From Monocercomonoides exilis (taxonomy: Eukaryota > Preaxostyla > Oxymonadida > Polymastigidae): a stretch of DNA of 64,000 nucleotides. The stretch lies in contig LSRY02000003.1 in assembly GCA_001643675.2 (NCBI GenBank), positions 2,478,501 through 2,542,500 of the forward strand. Reading direction: 5' to 3'. Shown here one piece after another: positions 23,816-34,165 of this stretch. How positions within the stretch are numbered: the first letter of the stretch is position 1; every line of letters begins with the position of its first letter. A model generated the notes under the pieces. It was not told the DNA's origin and searched no databases. It was given only the letters and a program-made list of their open reading frames with translations. The translations under genes were made by a program, and so were the position numbers.

Positions 23816-23918
23816 TATGCGGTTCATAACAGGTGTGCTTGTCGCTGAATGATCAGGTGAATTGTGAGAAGGCGAATTTTGTGTTTGTAAATCGAGAAAT
23901 GAGGAAGATGGTGATTGA

Positions 23919-24134
23919 ATGAAGGAGGATTATCGGAAGACGAAGAAGAAGAAGAAGACGAAGAAAAAGAAGAAGAAAGTGAAGAGTGAGAAGAAGAAGG
24001 TGAAAAAAAAAGAAGAAGAAGAAGAAAATGATGATGATGATGATGATGATGATGAAGGTGAAGAGGAAGAAAAGAAGAAGAAGAAGAAGAAGATGATGAT
24101 AATGAATGGATTGAATGAGATGATTAATTGTTGA
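23919..24134. repeat. GAA/GAT tract at palindrome inner edge
   Basis: Imperfect GAA repeats followed by eight or so GAT units and further GAA. The corresponding place in the right arm, near 25945-25965, has only a short CTT run. It marks the end of detectable mirror homology. Confidence 0.8.
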
Positions 24135-25954
24135 AAATTGAGAAGTTGAGTGTCAATTTTCATCAACGTAGAATTTCATTGAAATTCTCTTCTTATGTTC
24201 CTTTTTCTTCTGCGGAGGAGAAACATCTGAATCCTTTTCACTTTCAGCTCAATCTCTTTCTCTCTCTCCAACAATAAATACTAAGCACGCGTCAATCTCT
24301 TTTTCATTCCATCTCTTCTTCTTTCGTTTCCCTTTTTTCACTCAAAACATCTTCCCTCAAAAATAATTCTTTGTCAAAGCCCAACGCCAGGCATCTTCGA
24401 AATATCTCGCATTTCATCTGTCTGTCTGTATTTTTCCTTTCCTGCTTTTCTTTTTCTTCTTCAAAGCCACCTAATCCCTCATTCTTTCAGCATTCTTAAA
24501 ACAAAATAATAATTACTTCAAAAAAATAACAACAACAAACCTTCAGAACCTATTTTTAAAGGCAATTTTCTGTTTTTTATCCCGTTGGCACCTGTTTTCT
24601 TTATCAATTTCATTATTCCTTTCGTTTTCGAATGTTTCATCATCTGATTCTCCAACCATCCTTTCCATCAGTTGTTTCTCCATCAAGTGCATCGATTTCT
24701 TGTTCTTCTGAAAAATGTGAAATTCATGCATTTCGTTCAAATTCCATCTTTCTCATTGAAAAATATCCTTGTTTTTCGCCTGAAAATATCATCTCCAATT
24801 TCATTCGAATCCCTTCACCCTGGGCACTTTCCATATGAATTTGCTGGCTCAGTTCGTTAGCCACCCTGCACAACGAGATATCCCGCTTTCGTTCATTTTC
24901 ATTCATTTCCACTTCCTGCCCTGAAAACAACACAAAAACAGTCAACAGGCAAATATTCATATAAATAAAATAAATAAATGTCAAACTGCTCTTCGACTGT
25001 TTTTTGCCAAGCACACTCATTTCCACAGCCATCATCATATAAAAATTCAATCTCTTCATTTCAGCCTCAGAATGGTCAAATTGCAGCACGGAATGCATCT
25101 CCACAAAATACATCGTGTATCTCATTGGAGGGTCTTCTCAGCCCGTACACATCGTGGTGGGTGTCCAGAGGGGTTTTTTCTGTTTTTGGCATGATCATCT
25201 CCTTTAATAATATTCTCAACCATCCAAAAAAGTATTTGATGTTTATTTCGTCAACACCATGCACATGAGGGATATGGGGCAGAGAAGAGATGGAAGAGGA
25301 TTATTTGTGGGAGGGGGTGGGAGTTGGGTGTTTTACGGAATGTTTATATTTCAAGAATGATTTTTGAATGAAAGAAATTCTGAGACAAAGGGGGTGGGGA
25401 AGGATAGGGAGAGATTTGGAGAGGAACATGCAGTACATATATAGAGAAGTGGCTGAGGATGATGAAAGAGGACTGATTGGTGATTGGAGAAATGGAATTT
25501 GAAAAGAAAGAAAAGAGGGCAAAAGCTGGAAAGAAGAGGGAAATTGAGAAATGTTCAAATGGAAGAGGGGTATTTTTATGAGAGGAGAAGATATTTTGGA
25601 AGAGAATGGGAAAGATAAAGAAAAGGAGGGGATTGATATTTTCTGATGATTTTGGGGGTTGAATGGAAGAGGGGAATGGAAAGGAAAATAAATAGAGGGA
25701 TATTAATATTTTCTATTTTTGAGAGGAAAAGAGGGGAAATCACAGAAAGAAAGTGAATTGCCTTTGGAAAAATATGCAATGTTGATTTCCACAATCTGTT
25801 CGTCACAAATTTTGTGATTGAATTTTTCAAACCAATCTGAAGTTTATACGGCAAGCGAGACGTTTTGGCCAATCAACGACTTCATACAAATTATTCTCAA
25901 CATCATAAATGTTGTTCAACTGTTTTCGCATTTCTCAACTGCATCTTCTTCTTC
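24135..25954. other. unique spacer at palindrome centre
   Basis: About 1.8 kb with no mirror counterpart. The first part is pyrimidine-rich, and 25265-25720 is purine-rich with G runs. The minus strand between about 25264 and 24543 carries three overlapping frames. They read MHGVDEINIKYFFGWLRILL, then FDHSEAEMKRLNFYM, then NENERKRDISLCRVANELSQ, then MERMVGESDDETFENERN. A TTTTCAG acceptor-like site lies at about 24920. They may be exons of a small unrecognised gene, but I could not join them in phase. Confidence 0.35.
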
Positions 25955-26087
25955 TTCTTCATCTTCAGATAATTCTCCTTCATTCAATCAACCATTTTCC
26001 TCATTTTTCGGTTTACAAACACAAGATTCGCCTTCTCACAATTCGCTTGCTTATTCAGCGACAATTATGCCTGTTGTGAATCGCATG

Positions 26088-28710
26088 GCCAAAAACACAC
26101 AAAATCTTCTTCAGTCAAATTTTGCTTCTTCTTCTTCTTCTTCAACTTCATTCTTCCTCATTCGTTCGCACATTCACACAGCATCTATCTTCATTTCAAA
26201 ATTTGTGATCCTTCTTTTTTTCTTCAACGCCTTCTTCAATGAATATCAAAAATAATGTTGAATTTATCATTTCATCAACAACTCTCAAATTGGACGGCAG
26301 GCTTCGCCTTCAGCATCAATTTGGAAATTCAAAAGAAATATTCGTTCAATCGCAGAATATCAACCAAAATGAAAACTTCAAAGAAATAGATGCAATATTG
26401 AGCTGTCAAAATCGGAGCAGAAGGCATACAGCAGAAAACGGAGATAGAATCTGACTTTTTCATTCGGAAACTGAAGCATTTGCAATGAAAACAGAAAGGG
26501 CATTGAAACGATTTTTGTTTGGAATGGCTGGGTTCCTAAATAGTCTTCGACTGATTACACAGATACGAAACATCGGAGAATTGTTGCAAATGAAATGAGG
26601 AAGAAAAGATATTAAGAAGAAAAAGCACATTTGAAGTGCAGAACAATAAGGCAGTTGAGTGAATCGGATACAAACATATTGAAATAAGAAAATTGAGGAA
26701 AATATAATAATTGAAAAACCTTCGAATAGATTGAAGAAACGCATTTTGAAGAGATGAAATTGATGTTTTTCAAAAGCAACGAGCTTTATTTGCATTTGAT
26801 GAAAAGGAGAAAATAGAAGAAATGAAGAAGAAGTGTTTTTTATGTGAGATGAGTCTAGGATCTTTAAATAAACAAGTGGTATAGATCTCAGTTGAAGAAG
26901 CGATGAAAGATCATGAATTTTTCAATGATATGAAAAATGAAAGAATTAATTTGAGAATCAGATAAAGTTCATCGTTATCAATGATTTTTGTATCAACCGC
27001 GCTGAAAGTGAGTGTTTGAGTTGGAACAAATGTTGAGGAAAGGAGGGTGAGAGATGCGTCTTGGAGGAGAGAAATGAAGCTGGTGAGGGCATACTCGATG
27101 GTGGCACATGGGGTTTGTTGGGGTCTGCCACAGGCATCAGCATCAGTTCCGCTGTTAGAAACGATTTTGTTCTGGGCAATGAGGGGGAGCCAGCCATTAT
27201 ACACTGCATTGTCAGCTTGTCCATTATTATACACTCTTTTCGATAGGGTTGTTGAACCACAATTCTCAAATGGTGATTGGGTGATGCTGCTTCCGCTGAA
27301 GAACACATCGTTTCCTCTGCCATTTGTTGCGGAATTACCATCGAAGAAACAGAATGTGATGAATTTTATTCCATTCATCCAGGAATAAGTGTTCCAAAAA
27401 TACATTCCTGCACCTCCATATGTCGAAGAAGCAGATAATTTGTTGTTTATAAACTGGCAATCATCAATCAAAAACTTGCTTGGTTTATTAATTGGTGGAT
27501 TTGCAAATGTCAAAGAACCCGCAGAATCTTTTCCAGAATTTGAGATGCACTTGCTGTTTGTAAACTGAAATTGACCATTTGATGAAAGGCCAGAAACATT
27601 AAAATACCAACCAGTTCCACACCAATTTGTTATTGAGCAACTTTCCACTGTGTTATCGGAAAATGAATAAACAGAATTTGATTGCGGATACCCAACATAA
27701 GCAGCTCCTGCATGAGCAGCTGTGCAGCTTGTGAAATTGGAATTTGCGATATTGGCATTTAATAAATTTTGAGCGAACAAAGCTCCACCGTGATCACCAC
27801 TTGAACAATTGTTGAATGAACAAGAAGTGATTGTGAGATTTGCGTTTGTGCAAACAACATAAAGTGCACCACCACGACTTGATCCACCATCTGAATCATT
27901 CCATTCACACCATTCAAAGCGATGACTGTTCTCATCAAAAGAAGTCAATCTTCCAGGTGATTTTCTGTGAGTTTCATTTCCTTCATATACAACAGGAGCA
28001 TTTGATGAAGATCGTGTTTGGTGGAGGAAAGAAGCATTGAAGGCAGAGAGAGAAGTGGCAGGGCTGTTGAGAGAGGGAATGATGGCTCCATCAATGGGGT
28101 TGTGAGTGCGGAGGAAGATGGTTGAGTGGATGGAGAGGGATGAGTTGGAGGATTTTGTTCGTAAAAAGAACATACGAAAAGAGGAGGAAAAAAAATAGAA
28201 ACTTCATCGAAACTCTCTGTATTTATTTGTTATCATCCTCATCAGAAAATCTGGACCTTCAATCAACTTATTCTATTCGTTCGTCATCGTCGTCTCCTTT
28301 TTCTCCAATTTCTTCTTCTTCTTATTCGCCTTCTTCTCATTCTTCATCATCATCATCGTTACCTACTTCACCTTCTTCTTCTTCGCCTTCTGTTGCTTCG
28401 TCTTCATCAATTTCCTCTCACAACATGCTGTGTCAGACCATCGATGTTCATATGCCATTATGCTATTCAATTCAGCAGAGCCACAAAATTGAACTGAAAA
28501 TTATTTCATTCACTTTTCTTCAACTCAGCAGATCGATCGTCAAATGTTTCTTCATTTCATTTTTCATTCAAGATTCTCGTGATGAAAAGCCATTTGTTCA
28601 AATTCGTTTCGTTTCGTTTCTTCTTCTTCTTCAACGTCTTTTTCAGCGAGCAATAAAAATTGTGATGTTATTTTTGTTTCAATAAACAATCCTCGAATTC
28701 AGCGCCAGGC
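26088..28710. repeat. inner inverted-repeat core, right copy (identical arm)
   Basis: Mirror of 21193-23815 with no differences seen in any compared frame. See that entry for the boundaries. Confidence 0.88.
26911..28207 (-). CDS. PMP-like beta-helix cassette F-prime, identical mirror of F
   Basis: A 420-codon frame from ATG 28173, identical in protein sequence to F, including HNPIDGAIIPSLNSP, GGAL, QFINNK and ACGRPQQTPCATIEYAL. The out-of-frame leader ATG lies at 28207, so it shares the same one-base lesion. Sharing both the lesion and the surrounding non-coding sequence shows that one copy was recently templated from the other. Selection on the protein is not needed to explain the identity. 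Confidence 0.6.
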
Positions 28711-29057
28711 CTTGTCATCGATATCAATTTGGATACACAAAACGTAAATTTATTCTATCAAGGAATAACAGCAGAAATTATATGATAATAGAAGAGATAC
28801 TTAATTTAACACGAAAAGCCGATCAGATGAAGCGAAACCAAAAAAGGAAGATGCTTTTCATTCATTTTTCAGTGAATGGAGGAGGCACAGATGAAAAGAT
28901 AACAATATTGAAACAATCTTTGTTTGGAACAAATGATTGAGGTGATGTCTTTCTTCAGATTTCACAATGCCAGGTGCCATAAAGGGAACGAGAGGATGAT
29001 TAAATGAGGAGAACATAATTTTACAGAAAACAAATGATCGAAGGATAATTCTATGAA
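28208..29057 (-). repeat. trailing block of unit G, including GAA-poor mirror of 20.8-21.7 kb
   Basis: Mirror of 20840-21695. It carries the reverse complements of GGCGCTGAATTCGAGG and CTGATCGGCTTTTCG. Outside the identical core (beyond 28710) it differs from the left arm by scattered substitutions and small indels. No functional gene is supported. Confidence 0.5.
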
Positions 29058-29309
29058 ATGAGAGCTTCTGCAGTGGACAAAAAAGGTGAAGTGAAAATAG
29101 CAAAAGAAATTGAATGTTTTGAAGAGCTTTCTGATAAGATTGAAGAAATGCATTTTGAAGAGAAGAATAATAGAAAGCATTCCTTTAAGCAACAAGCGGA
29201 ATTTGCATTTGATGAAAAAAGAAATTTGAAGAAAGGAAGAAGAAATATTAATTTCTTAGAGGACGTTAAGGATTTTGAAAAAATAAGTGGTGATATAGAC
29301 TTCAAATGA
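29058..29309 (+). pseudogene. best-preserved antisense coiled-coil remnant
   Basis: An 83-codon frame with ATG reading KIAKEIECFEELSDKIEEMH, then FKQQAEFAFDEKRNLKKG and DVKDFEKISGDIDF. It is antisense to the 3' end of cassette G and homologous to broken frames at 9480-9785 (plus) and 20641-20900 (minus). It is highly charged and likely helical. Similar FEELxDxIEEM phrases occur in large repetitive proteins of oxymonads as far as I recall, but I cannot check that here. It is more likely a fragment than a whole gene. Confidence 0.4.
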
Positions 29310-29377
29310 AAACGCGATGAAAGTTCATGAATATTGATATTACATGGAATATATTCAAAAAATGAAGATGAAGGAAA

Positions 29378-30650
29378 TTACAAGGAGATTACAAAAATTT
29401 CATCGTTATCAATGATTTTTGTGTCAACTGCGCTGAAGGTGAGTGCTTGAAGAGGAACAAATGTTGAGGTGAGGAGGGTGAGAGAGGCGTCTTGGGCATC
29501 CGTCATGCGAACAAGAGCATGTTCTATTGTTTCACAGGGACTGAGTTGTGTGATTCCGCAGAGATCGGTGTTTGTTCCATTATTTGACACGATTTTGAAA
29601 GTTGTTATGAGAGGAAGCCATCTGTTGAACTCAACATCATCAGCTGTTCCTGCATTCCACACTCTTTTTGTTGGGGTAGTTGATCCACACTGATTGAATG
29701 GGGATTGGGTAATATCACTTCCGTTAAAGAACACATCGTTTCCTCTGCCATTTTTGGCAGTGTTGCCATCGAAGAAACAGAAAGTGATGAATTTGAACCC
29801 GCTCATCCAATCATATGTTCTTGTGCAGCACAGTGCAGCACCTCCGTAGGTAGTTGGATTTTCGACTTTGTTGTTGATGAACTGGCACTCTTGGAGCAAG
29901 CACTGTTTTGGTTTTTGTGGTGGATGCCAATTGAATGTGACTGCTCCAGCAGCATCACCTCCGGTATTTGCAATGCAGGAGCAATTTTTGAACAAGAATT
30001 TTGCATCAGATGGCATATTATCGAGAGCAAAATACCAACCAGTTCCAATATTGCCTTTTATTGAGCAACTTTCAACTCTGTTTTCTGAGAATGAATAAAC
30101 AGAACTTGACTGAGGACCAGCAATACAAGTTGCTCCTCCACGATAAGCGGAACAACTTGTGAAATTGGATTTTGTAATGTTGATATTCAACAAACTTCCA
30201 CAATACAATGCTCCGCCATATCCGCTACCCGAACAAGAACAATTGTGAAATGAACAAGAAGTGATTGTGAGATTGGCATTTGCGCGGTTAACATAAAGCG
30301 CTCCTCCATTATTATTACCTCCGCTGTTTGAATTATTCCATTCGCACCACTCAAATTTATGGCTGTTTAAATCGAATGAAATCAATCTTCCAAGTTTCAC
30401 TCTTTGAGATTCCGTTCCCACATGTACCACAGGAGCATTTGATGAAGATCGCGTTTGATGAAGGAAAGAAGCATTGAAGGCAGAGAGAGAAGTAGATGGG
30501 CTGTTGAGGTCTGGGAGGATGGCACCATCGATGGGGTTGTGAGTGTGGAGGAAGATGGTTGAGTGGATGGAGAGGGATGAGTCGGAGGATTTTGTTTGCC
30601 AGATGAACTCAACGTTGAAAAAACTGAAATTAAACGATTTCTGCGAACAT
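29378..30650 (-). pseudogene. PMP-like beta-helix cassette G, leader frameshifted
   Basis: The cassette frame is open from upstream of 30650 to 29378 (WQTKSSDSSLSIHSTIF, HNPIDGAILPDLNSP, NNSNSGGNNNGGALYV, GNIGTGWYFALDN, QFINNK, FFDGNTAKNGRGND). The only leader ATG (30650, MFAEIV) is out of frame, because one extra base lies between it and the cassette compared with copy E. The C-terminal block differs from all the others: DLCGITQLSPCETIEHALVR replaces ACGRPQQTPCATIEYAL, and NQCGSTTPTKRVWNAG replaces NCGSTTPTKRVWN. G therefore carries an unusual 3' segment on a middle shared with E. Confidence 0.6.
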
Positions 30651-30914
30651 CTCCTTTGTTGTTCGATTTTTATTATCTTCACATTTCTCAATCTTCAATC
30701 AACTCGTCAATACATTCATTATCGTCATCTTCTTTTCCTTCTTCTCCTTCTTCGCTTTCATCATCATCTATGTTATCTTTTTTATCTTCATCTTCAAATT
30801 AGCGTGTGCAATAATATTATCTGCAATTTCCTTATGACAAAGAGAAACCACTGATTAATTTCCATGACTTTCTCTTCTCTTTCCTTCTCCATCTCCTTCA
30901 TTTTCAGGTGCTTC

Positions 30915-30966
30915 TTCTTCTTCTTCTTCTTCTTCTTCTTCTTCTTCTTCTTCTTCTTCTTCTTCT
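30915..30966. repeat. short (CTT)n array, contracted mirror of 18.4-19.0 kb
   Basis: About 17 CTT units directly next to the MHQKVD ORF, compared with more than 100 triplets in the other arm. Confidence 0.9.
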
Positions 30967-31224
30967 TCATTTTCTTCGCCTTCTTCTTCCTCCTCCTTCT
31001 TTGACTTCAACCTCTTCCTCTTCTTTATCTCTTTCGTCTCCTTCTTCTTCACCTTCACAACCATCTTCTTCTTCACCTTCTTCTTCTTTTTTAAATCCTT
31101 CTGCGATTTGTCCTTTCACACCAAGTGTGCCATCTTCATCATTATCTTCAATTCTTTCTCCAACTTTTTCAATGCTATTTTCACTTTCTTTGTATTGGAT
31201 AAGGGCATCGACCTTCTGATGCAT
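30967..31224 (-). CDS. small acidic protein, MHQKVD family (right arm)
   Basis: An 85-codon mirror copy of 18205-18462. It differs by a few residues (GERIEDN for GERVEDN, DERDKEEEE for DERDEEVEE). The unaffected first 40 residues include MHQKVDALIQYKESENSIE. Same caveats: no domain, and a likely truncated C-terminus at the triplet tract. Confidence 0.45.
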   Translation of the reverse strand: MHQKVDALIQYKESENSIEKVGERIEDNDEDGTLGVKGQIAEGFKKEEEGEEEDGCEGEEEGDERDKEEEEVEVKEGGGRRRRRK

Positions 31225-31788
31225 TTCAACTGTTCAATCTGCAGCTCCGCAAAATTGAGCTAACAATTATTTCACTTGCATTTCCTTTGTCTCTGCGGTC
31301 GTTCGATGAATGAGCTTTCTTTTTTATTCGCGAAACTGATGGAAAAATCTATCTGCTCAAATTCAGCTCGTTTCATTTCCATTGCATTCATCTTCGATTT
31401 TTTCGATGAACAACAAAAATAATGTTCACTCGAATTCATTCGAATTCCCAACGAATTCAGTGCCAAGCCTTATGTTTCGTTTCTTCTCAGAAAGACGAAA
31501 GGAATATTTATTCAAACACAGAATATCAGCTGAAATAAATGAAAATGGAAGAGATGTTATGATGAGGCAAGAAAAGAAGGGAAACAGACACGCAATAAGA
31601 AAAGGAGGATGCCTTTCCCTCCATTTCCAGTGAATGAAGGAGACACAGACGAAAAGATGATAATATTGAAACGATTCTTGTTTGGGGAGGGTGAATGACA
31701 ACAGAGATGGCCTTCGAGAGATTTCTCCATCGCAACGTGTGTTCTCCTAACATGTGAGTGAATTTCTTGTGAATGTCTCCGACTGAGC

Positions 31789-31823
<35 letters not shown>

Positions 31824-31920
31824 TTTCTTCATTTTCGGCTTCTGCTTCTGCTTCTGCTTCTGCAACTTCATCTGCATTTTGCTGATCACTCCTTCAATGT
31901 GATATCCATGATGGCCTTCT

Positions 31921-32758
31921 TTGAATGCTTCAGGATGCGCAGCAAAGACGAGCAACAGGAGACATCTTAGCAATCCCAGAGGTACAAGAGCGAGTAGCCT
32001 CTTCACGTTCCAATTTTTCAGTGTGTTCTCATTCAATTCTCGCACATCAACCAAAAATTTGGAGGAAATTTCAGATGAGATGAAAGTTGATGAAGACGAA
32101 ATCGAAGACGATGATGATGATAACGAAGGAAAAGAAGAAGAAGAAGAGAAAGAGGAAGAGGAAACAAAAGAAGAAAGAGATGATAAGGGCTTGGGGAAAG
32201 ACACACACAACAAAGTATTCCCATATCCTCAGAAGCCAAAGGAACATACAAAAGCAGTTTAAAAATATGACTGGGGATGAATTATGCGACACATTTGGCG
32301 AGCCTGAAAAGTTGCCTGGGTCATTTTGTGAGGAAGAAACGCTACCTCTTCTGCAGCCATTGGGAGAACAGAGGGAAGAAGGTGGGGAAGGGAAGAGAGG
32401 AGCAGCAAAACATCGTCTTCTTGGTAGGCATAATGGCATTCGAAATTTTGGGAAAGGGGACGAGAAGGAGAAGAAGGATGATGCTCGCTCATCACAACCA
32501 CAATCTCATTTTCCTTCAGATTCCCTCCATTCACCCACTTCTCCTCCTCATTCCTCACCATCTTCTCCTTTTTCACCATCTTCACCATTATCTGCTTCAA
32601 TTTCATTGAATATTGGGAGTCAGCCTCATTTTGAACATCCAAGTAGCAGTACTTCTGTTGTGATTCAACAAGAAGAATGCAAACAAATTCCTCTATCGTC
32701 GTCGTCGTCGTCATCTTCTTCTTCTTCTTCATCATCATATGATCTCGAATTCGAGTAA
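31921..32758 (+). CDS. possible two-exon acidic/Ser-rich gene, right arm copy
   Basis: Mirror of 16617-17508. Exon 31921-32213 ends GLGKDTHNK. An intron-like GTATTC...GCAG stretch of about 45 bp follows. The second exon starts FKNMTGDELCDTFGEPEKLP and runs to 32758 through SHFPSDSLHSPTSPPHSSPS and a poly-Ser tract, ending SSYDLEFE. The last part differs from the left copy in Ser-run length and in the stop position. Disordered, function unknown. Confidence 0.3.
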
Positions 32759-33150
32759 TTGTGGTTGTGATTGCAATTGTTTCTGTCTGACAGCACACAA
32801 TTTGAGACTGTCTACCACACGCCGATTCTGTCGAAGATCCCCCTTTTGGAGCACTTGTGAAGGATCTGATTGCTCATATGTGCAGATGCCTTCTCCTCCT
32901 CCGCACTCTTCAGATGCACTGCCTCTTCCTCCTCTTCATCTTCTTCGCTTTTATTTTCCTCAGCATTTTCATCACCATTATGAATATCTTCATTTTCTCC
33001 TCCATCAACATCATCTTCAATCACAGTCTGTTTCATGTCTCCATTCGGATGATTATCTTCGTTTGACTCAGCCACATCAAAATGTTTGCTGTTTGATGAG
33101 CAATGTTGATTTTTTGGGAGAGTTGAGAAATGAAAAAGAAAATGGATCAA

Positions 33151-33740
33151 AAGGAGATGAGAAAGAAATGAGCAGAGAAATAGCAGAAGAGCAATTCAAA
33201 TGTGAAGAAGGAAAAGAAGAAGAAGAAGAAGAATATTCAGAGAAGAGGAGGGAGAAGGAGAAAATTGGATTGATGATTGATGATTGGACTGTGAAGGAGG
33301 AAAGGGAAAAACAGAAACGGAAATATTGATTGTATTTCTTTGAAATCTTCATTTTCTTCTTTCTTTCTTCTTTCTCGTCCAATTTATCTCCAACTTCAAC
33401 ATCAAAAGAAGCAAGATTATCTTCAATGCCTTCTTTTCTTCTTTCTTTCTTTCTTCTTCTTCTTCTTCTGTTTCATGTTCTTCTTCACTGCTTTCTGCAT
33501 CCTCGTCCGATTCATTCACTCAAACAATCCAATCTTCCTCTGCCTTTGGGCTATATTACACCTATTTCTCTTCTTTGCCTCTTCTTCACCTTCTTCTTTG
33601 TCTTCTTCTTCGCCTTTTTTTCATTCTTCACCTTTTTCTTCACCTTCTGCATTGTTTTTGCAATATTCATCTCACTTCCTTCTCGGTCAGCAATCGACCT
33701 TCTGATGCATCCATTCATCCAAATCAGCAGAGATGCTTAA
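33151..33740. repeat. degenerate acidic/GAA block, mirror of 15.6-16.3 kb
   Basis: Purine-rich to 33330 and pyrimidine-rich afterwards, with imperfect CTT units. It contains the reverse complement of the GCATCAGAAGGTCGATTG motif at about 33693-33710. No intact gene. Confidence 0.5.
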
Positions 33741-34165
33741 TTTAACAGAAAATTGCTTCATTTTCTTCCCTTCATCTCGACTGATCAATTGTTGAGCTCA
33801 TCTTATTTCATTTTTCATTCATTATTCTCATGATGAAAAAAGGCTTTTTGGACGAATTGATTTCATTTCGTTTTATCTTCTTTGTCTTCTTCAACTTGTT
33901 AATCGATGATCAACAAAAATTGTAACATTTTTTACGTTTCATTCAACAACTCTCAGATTGGATAATTTCTTTTGCGTTTTCAAATTGAAGCTGAAGGCAA
34001 AATATGCTATTTTACTCTCACATAATATCAACCAAAATGAAAACGTCAATGAAATGGATGTTATTTTTAGCTGTCAAAATCGGAGCAGAAGGCATGCAAC
34101 AGAAAACGGAGATCGAATCTTATTTTTTAATTCGGAAACTGAAGCATTTGAAATGTTTTTTTAAA

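Larger units (their letters stand above)
15190..23935. repeat. left arm of ~19 kb inverted repeat (palindrome)
   Basis: Protein-level and base-level matches pair this arm with 25955-34165 in reverse. Left plus right coordinates of matching points sum to 49903 across 21.2-23.8 kb, about 49912-49914 around E/G, 49429 across 16.6-18.5 kb and 49331 at 15.62 kb. The step between 49912 and 49429 is a 483-bp surplus in the left GAA tract. The arm contains a decayed acidic ORF, an acidic split gene, the MHQKVD ORF, cassette E and cassette F. Identity is highest inside and falls outward, with patches. Confidence 0.9.
25955..34165. repeat. right arm of ~19 kb inverted repeat (palindrome)
   Basis: Reverse-complement partner of 15190-23935. 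In order it contains F-prime, G, the MHQKVD ORF, the split acidic gene and the degenerate acidic ORF. The outermost match is the stretch around 34080-34165 (GGCATGCAACAG and GAAACTGAAGCATTTGAAAT) against the minus strand of 15190-15250. The arm ends before a partner for cassette D. AT-rich unique sequence follows to 34590. Confidence 0.9.

Noticed and set aside
24543-25264. Firm gene call in the palindrome spacer
   Set aside because: The frames look partly protein-like but could not be joined with GT-AG sites in phase, so it is only noted as possible.
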